The notes: generated by a model from the letters alone, not told the origin. DNA of 32,666 nt from Akkermansia sp. (GCA_017398765.1 JAFQEY010000003.1:1-32666); one strand, 5' to 3'; counted from the first letter of the stretch, positions 15,965 to 24,959 are shown. Made by a program: numbers and translations.

Positions 15965-16335
15965 GCGGCGGTGGTGAGCAGTCTGATCGGTATCTGCCAC
16001 AGAGTTCCAATCAAGAGAAGCAAGGTCACTACCACTTGTCCGGCATGGCTGTTCCTGTCGGAGTTAGTGCCCCTGCGGGCATGCAGACCGGAAGAGACAA
16101 TCGTATTGGTGGTCTGTTGTCGCCGCCGAGCTGTTACACCCATGACGCAGGTGCCGAGAGCAAGAAGAAATATAAGAGTCTTCTTTATTTTAGTTGTTTC
16201 TCTATCTGTTTGGTGTTTAGTTTGTTGTTTACATGTAAGTTGCGATGGCGGTGCCCGGTTCCTCGCGCATTGGAATACAGAGAAATCCGACCACTGCTCG
16301 TCTCGTGCAGTACATAGCATTTCGAATGCGATGTA
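15965..16335 (-). pseudogene. Decayed inverted copy of the PEP-CTERM gene and its upstream region
   Basis: Read on the minus strand, this stretch matches the intact gene at 16803 and its upstream 150 bp. The shared upstream landmarks are the GCATTCGAAATGC palindrome, GCGCGAGGAACC and ACCAAACAGATAGA. Shared coding parts are KKTLI.LLALG.C.MGVT, TNTIVSSGL.AR.GTN, a GTGGCAGAT.CCG block and a final GCTC.CC.CCGCC block. The start codon has become ATA (16188-16186). Two internal deletions, of roughly 190 and 285 bp by comparison, join pieces out of frame; they account for the length difference between the copies. It cannot make the PEP-CTERM protein. It lies head to head with the intact copy. Confidence 0.85.
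16314..16332. repeat. Upstream palindrome, decayed copy
   Basis: ATAGCATT-TCG-AATGCGAT corresponds to the perfect palindrome at 16657-16675 but with one mismatch. Here it is extended by flanking GTACAT/ATGTAC, which makes a longer imperfect hairpin (16309-16337). Confidence 0.7.
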
Positions 16336-16654
16336 CAGTTTTTTTTGCACAAAAGCTTGAAAAAAAGCGATTTCGCACTCAACGAAATCGTTAAAGACGC
16401 ACCCTGATTTTTGCTTTTTGAAATTTTATATATCAATTATAAATTACCTTGAATTTACTCATTTATACAAATGACAATTTTTATTAATTGTTTAGAAGAG
16501 TATCCGCTCTCTGAATAGAATATTTGCCCTGTACATAGAACCTTTAAACAGCACTTAAATGTACAGCTTCATCCAAGACGAACATATATTTTACTAACTA
16601 ATATTTTGCATAATAAAAGTTCAGTTCCAAACAATTTTTTGATATCCTTCGGCA
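16336..16654. other. AT-rich spacer between the two PEP-CTERM copies
   Basis: About 320 bp with no credible gene and clearly more A and T than its surroundings. It contains one clean hairpin, CGATTTCG (16370-16377) against CGAAATCG (about 16385-16392), and scattered TGTACAT or ATGTACA motifs near 16529 and 16558. It could hold the regulatory region of the PEP-CTERM gene. Confidence 0.5.
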
Positions 16655-16656
16655 TC

Positions 16657-16675
16657 ATCGCATTCGAAATGCGAT
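16657..16675. repeat. Upstream palindrome of the PEP-CTERM gene
   Basis: A perfect 8-bp inverted repeat, ATCGCATT-CGA-AATGCGAT, lies about 130 bp before the start codon. It is the upstream edge of the sequence shared with the decayed copy, so it may be an operator, an RNA hairpin or the end of the duplicated unit. Confidence 0.65.
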
Positions 16676-16802
16676 ACACTGCGCACAGCGAGCTGCGGTC
16701 GGATCTCTCAGCACTCTTCTAACGCGCGAGGAACCTAGCACCTTGGCGCTGCTCGCAGATAACAACGAACTAAATACCAAACAGATAGAAAAAACAACTA
16801 AA

Positions 16803-17498
16803 ATGAAGAAGACACTTATTGCACTTCTCGCTCTCGGCTCCTGCGCCATGGGTGTGACTCTGGAGGACGCTGATCGTCTCGGTTACGGTGGCAGCTCCTT
16901 TACCACCACTGACGGCAACTTCACCGTTGCTCTGACACTGGATGTAACGGAACTGCGCTCCATCCTGGAGCAGGGTCAGCCCAAGAGCTGGGGCACGGAC
17001 ATTGTGTGCTACGATATCAGCGGCACCAAGACGGGTGTAACCGTGAACGGCAGCAGCAACAGCACTAATACGATTGTCAGTTCCGGTCTGTATGCCCGCT
17101 GGGGTACGAACACCAACTGGAACAGCACCTGCTGGACAAGCGGTAACGACCTTGCCACAATCGATTGGGACACCGTGGCAGATGCCGGTCTGGTGTACTC
17201 TTTCAGCAGCACTGGTGGCACCTCTGTTGCTTTCACCCTGTTGGATGCACAGGGCTCCGCTATCGTTGATACCTACGCTACCGCCTCCGGTCTCAAGTCA
17301 GCCAGTGCCACCGCTTCCACCATTTCGTTCGACGACTCCGTCATCGGCGTGTACTACTTCAACGGTGGTGTCACCGAGACAAATGCCAAGGCTCTGGCCA
17401 AGTCCGCTGCTGTGATGACGGGCACTGTGCCTGAGCCGACCACGGCTACGCTGAGCCTGCTGGCTCTTGCCGGTCTTGCTGCTCGCCGCCGCCGCTAA
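16803..17498 (+). CDS. Exported PEP-CTERM sorting-domain protein
   Basis: A 231-residue secreted protein. A signal peptide (KKTLIALLALGSCAMG) is followed by a Ser/Thr/Asn-rich, probably beta-rich body without an enzyme motif I recognise; it includes VTVNGSSNSTNTIVSSGL and GTSVAFTLLDAQGSAIVD. The C-terminus, VPEPTTATLSLLALAGLAAR plus arginines, is a PEP-CTERM sorting signal, processed by exosortase systems in bacteria that make extracellular polymers. A start at 16743 would remove the signal peptide from the N-terminus, so 16803 is chosen. A terminator follows. No exosortase is present in this window. Confidence 0.88.
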   Translation: MKKTLIALLALGSCAMGVTLEDADRLGYGGSSFTTTDGNFTVALTLDVTELRSILEQGQPKSWGTDIVCYDISGTKTGVTVNGSSNSTNTIVSSGLYARWGTNTNWNSTCWTSGNDLATIDWDTVADAGLVYSFSSTGGTSVAFTLLDAQGSAIVDTYATASGLKSASATASTISFDDSVIGVYYFNGGVTETNAKALAKSAAVMTGTVPEPTTATLSLLALAGLAARRRR

Positions 17499-17552
17499 AA
17501 TCGGCAGGTGTTCGGTGGCTTACCGCAGGTGAGACATCCGAAAAAAGCTTCA

Positions 17553-17587
17553 AACGCTGTACCCCAATCAGGTGCAGCGTTTTTTTT
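17553..17587 (+). terminator. Intrinsic terminator after the PEP-CTERM gene
   Basis: An 11-bp stem (17553-17563 with 17571-17581, one G-T pair) is followed by a run of eight Ts. An A run at 17541-17546 may let it also work for hrpA on the minus strand. Confidence 0.88.
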
Positions 17588-17588
17588 C

Positions 17589-17623
17589 GCAGGAAGCAGG
17601 GCGTATTGCAGGAAGCAGGGCGT
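17589..17623. repeat. 16-bp direct repeat
   Basis: GCAGGAAGCAGGGCGT occurs at 17589-17604 and again at 17608-17623, with three bases between the copies. It lies between the terminator and the hrpA stop. Confidence 0.85.
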
Positions 17624-17629
17624 TACCAT

Positions 17630-20600
17630 TCAGGAGAGACACTCAGCGGCGGCGGCGAGCTTTTTGGCAGAGGCCCGGCCTTTGACGGCAAGGGCAGGGG
17701 CAAAGAGAGAAAGGCGGAATTCCGCCACCATCATGCCGTAGTTGAGCCAGTCGGGGTGGGAGAGATGCCGGTGGTAGCGGGTGTAGAAATCCGGAAGAAT
17801 GGCGGCGCGGAGGGTATCGATTCTCTCCAGCTCGCGTACGGCGGGCTGCTGCGCGATGCGCATCAGTCGCTCGCGAAGACTGCGGGCAAAGCGGGCGATG
17901 TCTGCCAGAGCCTCCGGGGGCAGGGAGGAGAGGAAGCCGGGGCGGGTGAGCCACTGCCACTCCTGCTGCAAGTCTTCGGCGATGCGGGCGGCATAGCGGT
18001 CGCGTGCGGCGGTGAGGCAGTATTCCCGCAGCGGTGCTTCAGCCGCAACAAGTTGTTCCCAGAGCTTTTCCAGCGGCCCGGCGATGGTATCGTAGAGCCG
18101 CTCGCGCATGCGCAGGCAGGCTGTATCGAATTCCTCTGCCGTGCGGGGCAGGGGGGCAAGCGTGGCATTCATGGCGGCGAGCAGGGTTTCCTGCACGTTG
18201 TTTTTCGGCTCGCTGCCCAGGGTGCTCATGGCGAGCTTGACCGCCATGCTCTTGATGGGCAGCCGCTTGCGGATACCGCTGATGAAATCGCCATGCCGCA
18301 GCAGAGCCAGCCGACGCACGCCGGCGCGGTGGGCGGCCGTGGCTTCTGCTTCTGTGGAAAAGACGCGGATGCGGACGCGCTCTCCGTCATCCTCCAGCGC
18401 GGGGTAGCCGGTACCGTTGCCCACATCCACAGTGGCGGGCAGTTCCCCGCAGTCCCAGCGGGTCATGGGCGAGGCAGAGAAGCTTCGCGCGGCCTTTTTG
18501 CGGAAGCGTTTCTGTTGGTAATCGGAGAGTTTTTCGCGGAGGCCTGAGGCATCGGTACCCAGAGCGAGATCATCGCCCTTATCATCGCAGACCCATATTT
18601 TGGTAACATGCTCCGGCTGGAGTCGGGAGGTGTCGAACTGGGAGGCGTTGCAGAATTTGTTGCTGCGCTTCATCACGAATTCGGCCAGAGCCTGCTCCAG
18701 CGGGCGGTCGGGTTCGCGTTCATACCATTCCTCAAAGAAATCATCTGCCGCCTCGGCAATGGGCATGAGGAAGGCCCGCAAATCCTTGGGAAGCGTGCGG
18801 AGCAGTGTTTCTGCGCGGTCTGCCAGGTGGGCGGGGACGTTCCAGCCGGGCAACCAGTCCGGGAATTCTGCCAGCTGGTCGATATGAACACCGAGGGTCA
18901 CGCCGTCATCTGCCGCACCGGGAGCGTGGTTATAATAGACGGGGTACTGTTGCCCCTGTACCTCGATTTCATCCGGGTACAGGTCAGCCGGGGCATTGTC
19001 CTCCCCGGGGTATACGCAGTCAGCGTAGGGAACAAAGAGCAACTTCGGATTGTTGGCTTCCGCTTTTTCCCGCCAGTGGCGGAGGGCTTTTTCGCTGTTG
19101 ACCTCTGCGGGGATGCGCTCGTCGAAGAAGCGGTACACGCCTTCCGCGCACCAGATGAGGTCGCGGCGGCGCAACTTGCACTCCACCGTGCTGACCGTTT
19201 CACGCATCTCTGCCAGGTGTTTCAGGAAGGGTGCAGGATTTTTGAGCTGCTGCGCCAGAATGCCGTCGCGTATCATGATGTCTCGCGCTCCGGCGGGGTT
19301 GCAGCGGGCGTAGGAGATGCGGCGGCCATCGATGATGGTGAGCCCGCCGCAGGTGACGCGTTCCCTGGCGTAGACCACCCCGGCGGCTTTGTCCCAGGTG
19401 GCATCATAGGCATGGTGCGCGCAGAGCTGCGGGGCAATCTGCTCCACCCAGGCGGGGTCGAGGATAGCCGTGCGGCGCATCCAGAGCCGACTGGTCTCCA
19501 CCAGCTCCGCGCCCATAATCCATTCCGGGCGTTTTTTGCGTTTGAAGAGCCCGCTGCCCGGGAAGATGGCAAAATCCCGCCCGCCGGCACCGCGGTATAC
19601 CTTTTCCTCCGGTCGCCAGAAGCCGATTTGGAGGGGAGCCCCGGCCAGCAGGGCGCGGTGAATGCGCTCAGAGGAGGCTTGCTCTGCCTCCGGTGGCAGC
19701 TCCGGGATGCGCCAGCGCATGGTGTCGGCCAGCGCGGCGGATAAATCCTGCACCAGATTGTGCCATTCGACGATGCGGAGGAAGCTCAGGTAATTCTTGC
19801 TGCACCAGCGGCGCAGTTGGTTGCGGCGCAGCCCTCGCCGCTCGGCAAATTCCAGCGTGGCGCGCCACAGCTTCAGCAGGGAGAGGAAATCGCTGTCTTC
19901 ATCCCGCCATTGGGCGTGTGCCTGGTCGGCCTGCGCGGCAAAATCGGCGGGACGCTCCCGCGGGTCCATGATGGAGAGACCTGCCACCATGACCAGCAGC
20001 TCCGGCAGTGCCTGCTCGTGTTTTGCCTCCAGCAGCATGCGCCCCAGTCGCGGGTCAAGCGGCAGCCGCGCCAGACTGCGGCCTATATCGGTGAGCTTTT
20101 TCGCGCGGTCCAGTGCGCTGATTTCGCGCAGGGTCTTGTAACCCTCATTCACCAGACGTGGGCTGGGCGGATCCGGCAGGGGGAACTCGCCCAGCGGCGG
20201 CAGCCGCAAATCAGCCATGCGGAGGATGACCCCGGCGAGTGCGCTGCGCTTGATTTCCGGGTCGGTGAACGGCTCGCGGTTCTCAAAGTCCGTCTCCGCA
20301 TACAGGCGGATGCACACACCCTCCGTCACGCGCCCGCAGCGTCCCGCGCGCTGGCGGGCACTGGCCTGTGAGATGGGCTCCACCTGCAGCCGCTGAATCT
20401 GGCGACCCGGCAGGTAGCGGGAGATGCGGGCCAGCCCGCTGTCTATCACATAGATGATACCCGGGATGGTGAGAGAGGTTTCTGCCACGTTGGTGGCCAG
20501 CACGATGCGGCGTGTGCCGCGGGTGGGGTGAAAGATGCGCTGCTGTTCCCCCAGCCCCAGTCGGGCAAACAGGGGCAGGATATCCGTGCGCGGCAGGTTC

Positions 20601-21334
20601 ATGCTCTCCAGCTCGGCGGCGCAGTCGCGGATTTCCCGCTCGCCGGGCAGAAAGACCAGCACATCTCCCTTGGAGTCGTATTCCGATAGCCACTCCACGG
20701 CGCGGCAGACATGCTGCGGCAGCTCTTCCTCGCTGTTGCGGGGCGGCATGTAGTGCATGTCTACGTGGTAGGTGCGCCCCTCCACGTTGATGACCGGTGC
20801 CCCGCCGAAAAACTCTGAGAAAGCCCCCGCATCCATGGTGGCAGAGGAGATGATGAGTTTCATATCCCGCCGCCGCGCCAGCAACAGCTTCATGTAGCCC
20901 AGCAGAAAGTCGATGTTGAGGCTGCGCTCATGCGCTTCGTCCAGTATGATGGTGTGGTATTGCCGCAAATCGCGGTCGTTCTGCGTTTCTGCCAGCAGAA
21001 TGCCGTCCGTCATCAGCTTGAGCTTTGTCTCCGCCCCCGTGCGGTCATCGAAACGAACCTGATAACCCACATAGCCACCCGGCTCACAGCCCATTTCCTC
21101 TGCAATGCGGCGCGCCACTGCCACGGCGGCCAGACGGCGTGGCTGGGTACAGCCCAGTTTGCCGCGTCGGTTGCCTGCCACCTCCAGCGCAATCTTGGGC
21201 AGCTGGGTGGTCTTGCCGCTGCCGGTTTCACCCACCACCACGATGACCTGATGCCGCCGCAGCGCCTCAGCTATCTCCCGTCGGTGGCGGGAGATGGGCA
21301 AATCCGGGTAGGTGAATCGTGGCGGCTCGCTCAT
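17630..21334 (-). CDS. hrpA: ATP-dependent RNA helicase HrpA
   Basis: A 1234-residue DEAH-box helicase of the HrpA family. The helicase core has Walker A GETGSGKT (about residues 35-42), the DEAH box LDEAHERSLNIDF, motif III SSATMD, ATNVAETSLTIPGI (motif V) and QRAGRCGRV (motif VI). The winged-helix and helical-bundle region follows, then the long C-terminal extension that distinguishes HrpA from shorter relatives. In E. coli HrpA acts on fimbrial mRNA and helps rescue stalled or collided ribosomes. The gene begins 20 bp after the amidase stop with no separate promoter visible, so the two are probably co-transcribed. Confidence 0.96.
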   Translation of the reverse strand: MSEPPRFTYPDLPISRHRREIAEALRRHQVIVVVGETGSGKTTQLPKIALEVAGNRRGKLGCTQPRRLAAVAVARRIAEEMGCEPGGYVGYQVRFDDRTGAETKLKLMTDGILLAETQNDRDLRQYHTIILDEAHERSLNIDFLLGYMKLLLARRRDMKLIISSATMDAGAFSEFFGGAPVINVEGRTYHVDMHYMPPRNSEEELPQHVCRAVEWLSEYDSKGDVLVFLPGEREIRDCAAELESMNLPRTDILPLFARLGLGEQQRIFHPTRGTRRIVLATNVAETSLTIPGIIYVIDSGLARISRYLPGRQIQRLQVEPISQASARQRAGRCGRVTEGVCIRLYAETDFENREPFTDPEIKRSALAGVILRMADLRLPPLGEFPLPDPPSPRLVNEGYKTLREISALDRAKKLTDIGRSLARLPLDPRLGRMLLEAKHEQALPELLVMVAGLSIMDPRERPADFAAQADQAHAQWRDEDSDFLSLLKLWRATLEFAERRGLRRNQLRRWCSKNYLSFLRIVEWHNLVQDLSAALADTMRWRIPELPPEAEQASSERIHRALLAGAPLQIGFWRPEEKVYRGAGGRDFAIFPGSGLFKRKKRPEWIMGAELVETSRLWMRRTAILDPAWVEQIAPQLCAHHAYDATWDKAAGVVYARERVTCGGLTIIDGRRISYARCNPAGARDIMIRDGILAQQLKNPAPFLKHLAEMRETVSTVECKLRRRDLIWCAEGVYRFFDERIPAEVNSEKALRHWREKAEANNPKLLFVPYADCVYPGEDNAPADLYPDEIEVQGQQYPVYYNHAPGAADDGVTLGVHIDQLAEFPDWLPGWNVPAHLADRAETLLRTLPKDLRAFLMPIAEAADDFFEEWYEREPDRPLEQALAEFVMKRSNKFCNASQFDTSRLQPEHVTKIWVCDDKGDDLALGTDASGLREKLSDYQQKRFRKKAARSFSASPMTRWDCGELPATVDVGNGTGYPALEDDGERVRIRVFSTEAEATAAHRAGVRRLALLRHGDFISGIRKRLPIKSMAVKLAMSTLGSEPKNNVQETLLAAMNATLAPLPRTAEEFDTACLRMRERLYDTIAGPLEKLWEQLVAAEAPLREYCLTAARDRYAARIAEDLQQEWQWLTRPGFLSSLPPEALADIARFARSLRERLMRIAQQPAVRELERIDTLRAAILPDFYTRYHRHLSHPDWLNYGMMVAEFRLSLFAPALAVKGRASAKKLAAAAECLS

Positions 21335-21354
21335 GCAGGGAGTGGGCAGGGGGA

Positions 21355-22209
<855 letters not shown>

Positions 22210-22215
22210 GCGGGG

Positions 22216-22244
22216 ACTATACCACGCGCGCCCCGGAATTGCAA
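22216..22244 (-). promoter_or_regulatory. Leaderless-type promoter of the amidase-hrpA unit
   Basis: On the minus strand, TTGCAA (22244-22239), 17 bp, TATAGT (22221-22216), then six bases to the ATG at 22209. Confidence 0.7.
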
Positions 22245-22298
22245 GCGCGTAAAGCTTTCTTGCCGTACATGGAGCCGCCGGTTGTGGCTACCCCTCCA

Positions 22299-22700
22299 TT
22301 AAAACAGAAAGTTTCTGCCGATTGCCCAGACGATGGTGGCGGCGGCAAAGAGGTGCAGGATGATGCAGTACGCGCGGCTGCGTGGCTGAGCCTCTGTTTC
22401 CGGGTGGAAATAGATGCGCCAGCTGCGGATGTATTCTGTGAGCAGGATGGGCAGGGCGGCAATGATGAATGGATTGTGGCGCAGTGCTGCCCACGGCTCG
22501 CCGCTGATGAGGGCGCGGAGTGCCCGTGTGCCGCCGCAGCCGGGGCACTCCAGCCCGGTGAGTCTGCGGAACGTGCAGCCGGGGGAGATGCTGCCCACCA
22601 GCTCTGAGAGCTGCTGTGGGAACCACAGCATCCCTGCCGCCAGTACGAGTATGAGTACCGGCGGTGCCAACCTCCACAGCCAGATGAGGAAATGCTGCAT
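22299..22700 (-). CDS. DUF2752 membrane protein
   Basis: A 133-residue membrane protein with three to four hydrophobic segments. It carries the DUF2752 signature CPGCGGTRALRALISGE, followed by a WAALRHNPF segment. The function of the family is unknown; the Cys pair could bind a metal. It begins 14 bp after the CD225 gene stop. This pair of families is known to be adjacent in some other bacteria, which suggests a shared membrane role. Confidence 0.88.
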   Translation of the reverse strand: MQHFLIWLWRLAPPVLILVLAAGMLWFPQQLSELVGSISPGCTFRRLTGLECPGCGGTRALRALISGEPWAALRHNPFIIAALPILLTEYIRSWRIYFHPETEAQPRSRAYCIILHLFAAATIVWAIGRNFLF

Positions 22701-22714
22701 GCAAGGCAGAGGCT

Positions 22715-23149
22715 TTATCTGCCCACGGGAAAGGTGTCGAGCGTTTCGTTGATGATGTCGTCTCTCATTTCAACCGGAATCTCGTCCTGCGCCTCGTGGA
22801 GTTCGCGTTGAATTTCCGCGCGGATGAACTGCCGCAGCTCCGGATTGTTACGGAGTTCTTCCTCGATTATCGGGTAGGCTGCGATGGCACCGATGATACC
22901 GATGAGGAAAAGGATTGCCAGGCTGGTTATGGAGATAACATTCCAGCGCCGCGCCCATTTGGAGGCGTTCTGCGCTTCGGTAATTTTACCGGCGTTGTAC
23001 AGGGAATTGACCTGGCAGGAGTACACGATAGCGATGATGCCGCCCGGCAGACAGCAGAGCAGGGTCACCAGAATGGAGAGGACGAGATAATTGCTCGGGC
23101 AGGGGATTTGCACGGCAGCCGGAGGCGGAGGTGTGGGGGTGTTGTCCAT
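22715..23149 (-). CDS. CD225/dispanin-family membrane protein
   Basis: A 144-residue protein. A proline-rich N-terminus is followed by the CD225 core: PSNYLVLSILVTLLCCLPGG, IIAIVYSCQVNSLYNAGK and ASKWARRWNVISI, then a second hydrophobic segment (to about residue 95). The C-terminus is a charged helix, rich in Glu and Arg. CD225 proteins include the animal IFITM proteins; bacterial members have no settled function. An open frame extends upstream to 23293, but the ATG at 23149 is six bases downstream of a promoter -10 box and begins the recognised domain. The promoter overlaps the end of the AlkD-like gene. Confidence 0.88.
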   Translation of the reverse strand: MDNTPTPPPPAAVQIPCPSNYLVLSILVTLLCCLPGGIIAIVYSCQVNSLYNAGKITEAQNASKWARRWNVISITSLAILFLIGIIGAIAAYPIIEEELRNNPELRQFIRAEIQRELHEAQDEIPVEMRDDIINETLDTFPVGR

Positions 23150-23155
23150 GCTGTT

Positions 23156-23184
23156 ATTCTGCCAGAGAACCCGGTAAACGTCAA
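23156..23184 (-). promoter_or_regulatory. Leaderless-type promoter of the CD225-DUF2752 pair
   Basis: On the minus strand, TTGACG (23184-23179), 17 bp, CAGAAT (23161-23156), then six bases to the ATG at 23149. The -35 box overlaps the last codons of the AlkD-like gene. Confidence 0.65.
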
Positions 23185-23870
23185 TAGATTTTATCGTTGC
23201 TCCACTTTTTCCGGGATTCGCGTAACTTTCTGAGCAGAAGTTTGCGTGTGTGCTCCGGCAGGTATCCGGGAGCGAGTAGTTCCATGCCGACATTATCGTG
23301 GAGATCTATACGCGCTGTCAGCAGGGTGCAGGCACACCAGGCCACGGCCATGGCGGCATAGTAGGCATCCTGCGGTACTTCCCGCAAGGCTTGGATGACA
23401 AGCGGCACCCAGCATTCAACCGAAGCGTAGTAGTGATTGAGCATGACGATGCCGAAACGAGCTGTGAACTCCTGTTCGGAATGCAGAAAAGGTTCCAGCC
23501 AGGCAAATACGTCTTCTCTGTGGTTTTGTGTGAAGCGGCAGGTGGCACAGGCGGAGTCGCAGAGGCTCCAGTTGTTGAGGTTGGGTTGTTCCTGTGCGAT
23601 GTAACGAAGCCGTTCCGCGAGCGTGGTATCCCCGGCGTATGCGGGCAGCATGGCGCGCAGCAGCAATTCTTCAAAACTTGCCTCTGCCGGAGCCGGAAAA
23701 GCCAGCAACGCCCGCCAGTCATTGGCTGCATATTGCTTTGCCAGTTGCCGCAGGGCAGGCAGCCGCACGCCCAGTAACCGGGCTTCTCCGGGGATGAGGC
23801 GCGAGGCGAAGACCCGGTAGCCGGGGTCTGCCAGCTGTTGCAGCGCAGAGATGAGTTGGCGACGGAGCAT
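23181..23870 (-). CDS. DNA alkylation repair protein (AlkD-like)
   Basis: A 229-residue alpha-helical protein of the AlkD family of HEAT-like repeat DNA glycosylases, which remove alkylated bases. The family pattern is seen in SFEELLLRAMLPAYAG, NNWSLCDSACATCRF, FTARFGIVMLNHYY and AYYAAMAVAWCAC. Individual active-site residues cannot be assigned by eye with confidence, so glycosylase activity is an inference. The gene has its own promoter with a six-base gap between the -10 box and the ATG. The C-terminal end overlaps the promoter of the CD225 gene. Confidence 0.85.
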   Translation of the reverse strand: MLRRQLISALQQLADPGYRVFASRLIPGEARLLGVRLPALRQLAKQYAANDWRALLAFPAPAEASFEELLLRAMLPAYAGDTTLAERLRYIAQEQPNLNNWSLCDSACATCRFTQNHREDVFAWLEPFLHSEQEFTARFGIVMLNHYYASVECWVPLVIQALREVPQDAYYAAMAVAWCACTLLTARIDLHDNVGMELLAPGYLPEHTRKLLLRKLRESRKKWSNDKIY

Positions 23871-23876
23871 GTGCCA

Positions 23877-23905
23877 AACATAACATGCTCCGCCACCGGT
23901 GGCAA
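23877..23905 (-). promoter_or_regulatory. Leaderless-type promoter of the AlkD-like gene
   Basis: On the minus strand, TTGCCA (23905-23900), 17 bp, TATGTT (23882-23877), then six bases to the ATG at 23870. Confidence 0.7.
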
Positions 23906-23906
23906 G

Positions 23907-24920
23907 TTAATAGATGAAGTCCTGAGTGAAGAACTCACGCGCAGCAAAGCTGCGCACGTCCCGCAGGTTCAGGTAGCGGGTGCGCAGCAGGTTGCTATCT
24001 CGGTGCCCCATTTCTTCCTGAAGCATGACCAGATTGTGGTAATGCTTCAGGTGCATGCTGGCAAAAGTGTGTCTCAGAGCATCCCGCTGCCAGGGCTTCA
24101 GCGTGGCGGTGTCGCGGATGCGCTGCCAGAGCCGAATCCAGTTGCGCGGAGCAATCAGTTCCTCCCGTGCATGCTTTTCTGCCGCCAGTACCCGCGCACC
24201 ACCGCGTAGCGGCACGGCACGCGCGCCCCCGGTCTTGCTCGCATGGGGATCTACGTAAACCACTTTCTCAGAGGGATCAATATCACTCCATCTGAGCCGT
24301 TGCACTTCACCTGGGCGGATGCCGCACCAGAGCATCAGCCGCACCGCTGCATTCATGCAGCGGAAGTGGGGGCGGTTGCACACTTTTATCAGTACCCGTA
24401 TCTGTGATAGACTGAGGATGTTGATTCGTTCTTCCACGATGGGCGGCAGGGTCAGGCTTTCGGCCGGATTTCGCTCGCACCATCCCTGGCGTCTTCCATA
24501 GGAAAAAATACTGTGCAGGATGCTTTGTGCTTTCCGGTACACGTGCGGGCTGTGGTTGAACAGCTCGTTCATCATCTGGCGGCAGCGGGGGGCTGAGATG
24601 TTGCGCAGGGTGCATTCCGAGATGTCCTGAAAACGCAGCATCCGGTTGGTGAAAGAGCGTAAGTCCCTGCGTGTGCTTGGTCGGCGGTGTCGCCGCGCTT
24701 CGAGACTGGCGGATATGGCTTCACTGAAGCTGACGCTTTCTTCCTCTTCCCTCACGGAGCGAATCCCGGCTTGCATGATGCGCCGAAATGCGTGAATGAT
24801 TCCTAGTTTATCCGCCTGATCTATTGCCGCAGTTTCGGTAAACTCTGTGAATAGACGGCAGATATCCGCCACATTGAGTTCGGGCGGTACATTTCGTTGG
24901 TTTGGGGGTGTTGTGTTCAT
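23907..24920 (-). CDS. Lone tyrosine recombinase/phage-type integrase
   Basis: A 337-residue tyrosine recombinase. The N-terminal part (about 60-160) is a SAM-like core-binding domain. The catalytic domain has Arg in CGIRPGEV, Lys in ASKTGGA, Arg and His in DALRHTFAS, His in EMGHRD, and Tyr in LLRTRYL. The first histidine of the usual HxLRH motif is Asp here; this also occurs in other integrases of this group. A frame open to 24986 exists, but the ATG at 24920 lies just after a promoter. No phage or transposon genes and no attachment-site repeats were found nearby, so it may be a domesticated enzyme or a remnant. Confidence 0.88.
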   Translation of the reverse strand: MNTTPPNQRNVPPELNVADICRLFTEFTETAAIDQADKLGIIHAFRRIMQAGIRSVREEEESVSFSEAISASLEARRHRRPSTRRDLRSFTNRMLRFQDISECTLRNISAPRCRQMMNELFNHSPHVYRKAQSILHSIFSYGRRQGWCERNPAESLTLPPIVEERINILSLSQIRVLIKVCNRPHFRCMNAAVRLMLWCGIRPGEVQRLRWSDIDPSEKVVYVDPHASKTGGARAVPLRGGARVLAAEKHAREELIAPRNWIRLWQRIRDTATLKPWQRDALRHTFASMHLKHYHNLVMLQEEMGHRDSNLLRTRYLNLRDVRSFAAREFFTQDFIY

Positions 24921-24930
24921 GCAATTTGTT

Positions 24931-24959
24931 AGATTATGCATTCTCTCTCGTGAATGCAA
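24931..24959 (-). promoter_or_regulatory. Promoter of the lone tyrosine recombinase
   Basis: On the minus strand, TTGCAT (24959-24954), 17 bp, TAATCT (24936-24931). Ten bases separate the -10 box from the ATG, giving a leader of only a few nucleotides. Confidence 0.6.

Noticed and set aside
15943..16350. A complete minus-strand gene of 135 codons
   Set aside because: Its frame joins an upstream control region, a signal peptide without a start codon and out-of-frame pieces of the PEP-CTERM gene, so it is treated as a pseudogene.
18608..19744. Long plus-strand open frame opposite hrpA
   Set aside because: Antisense shadow of HrpA codons; no domain, signal or ribosome-binding site.
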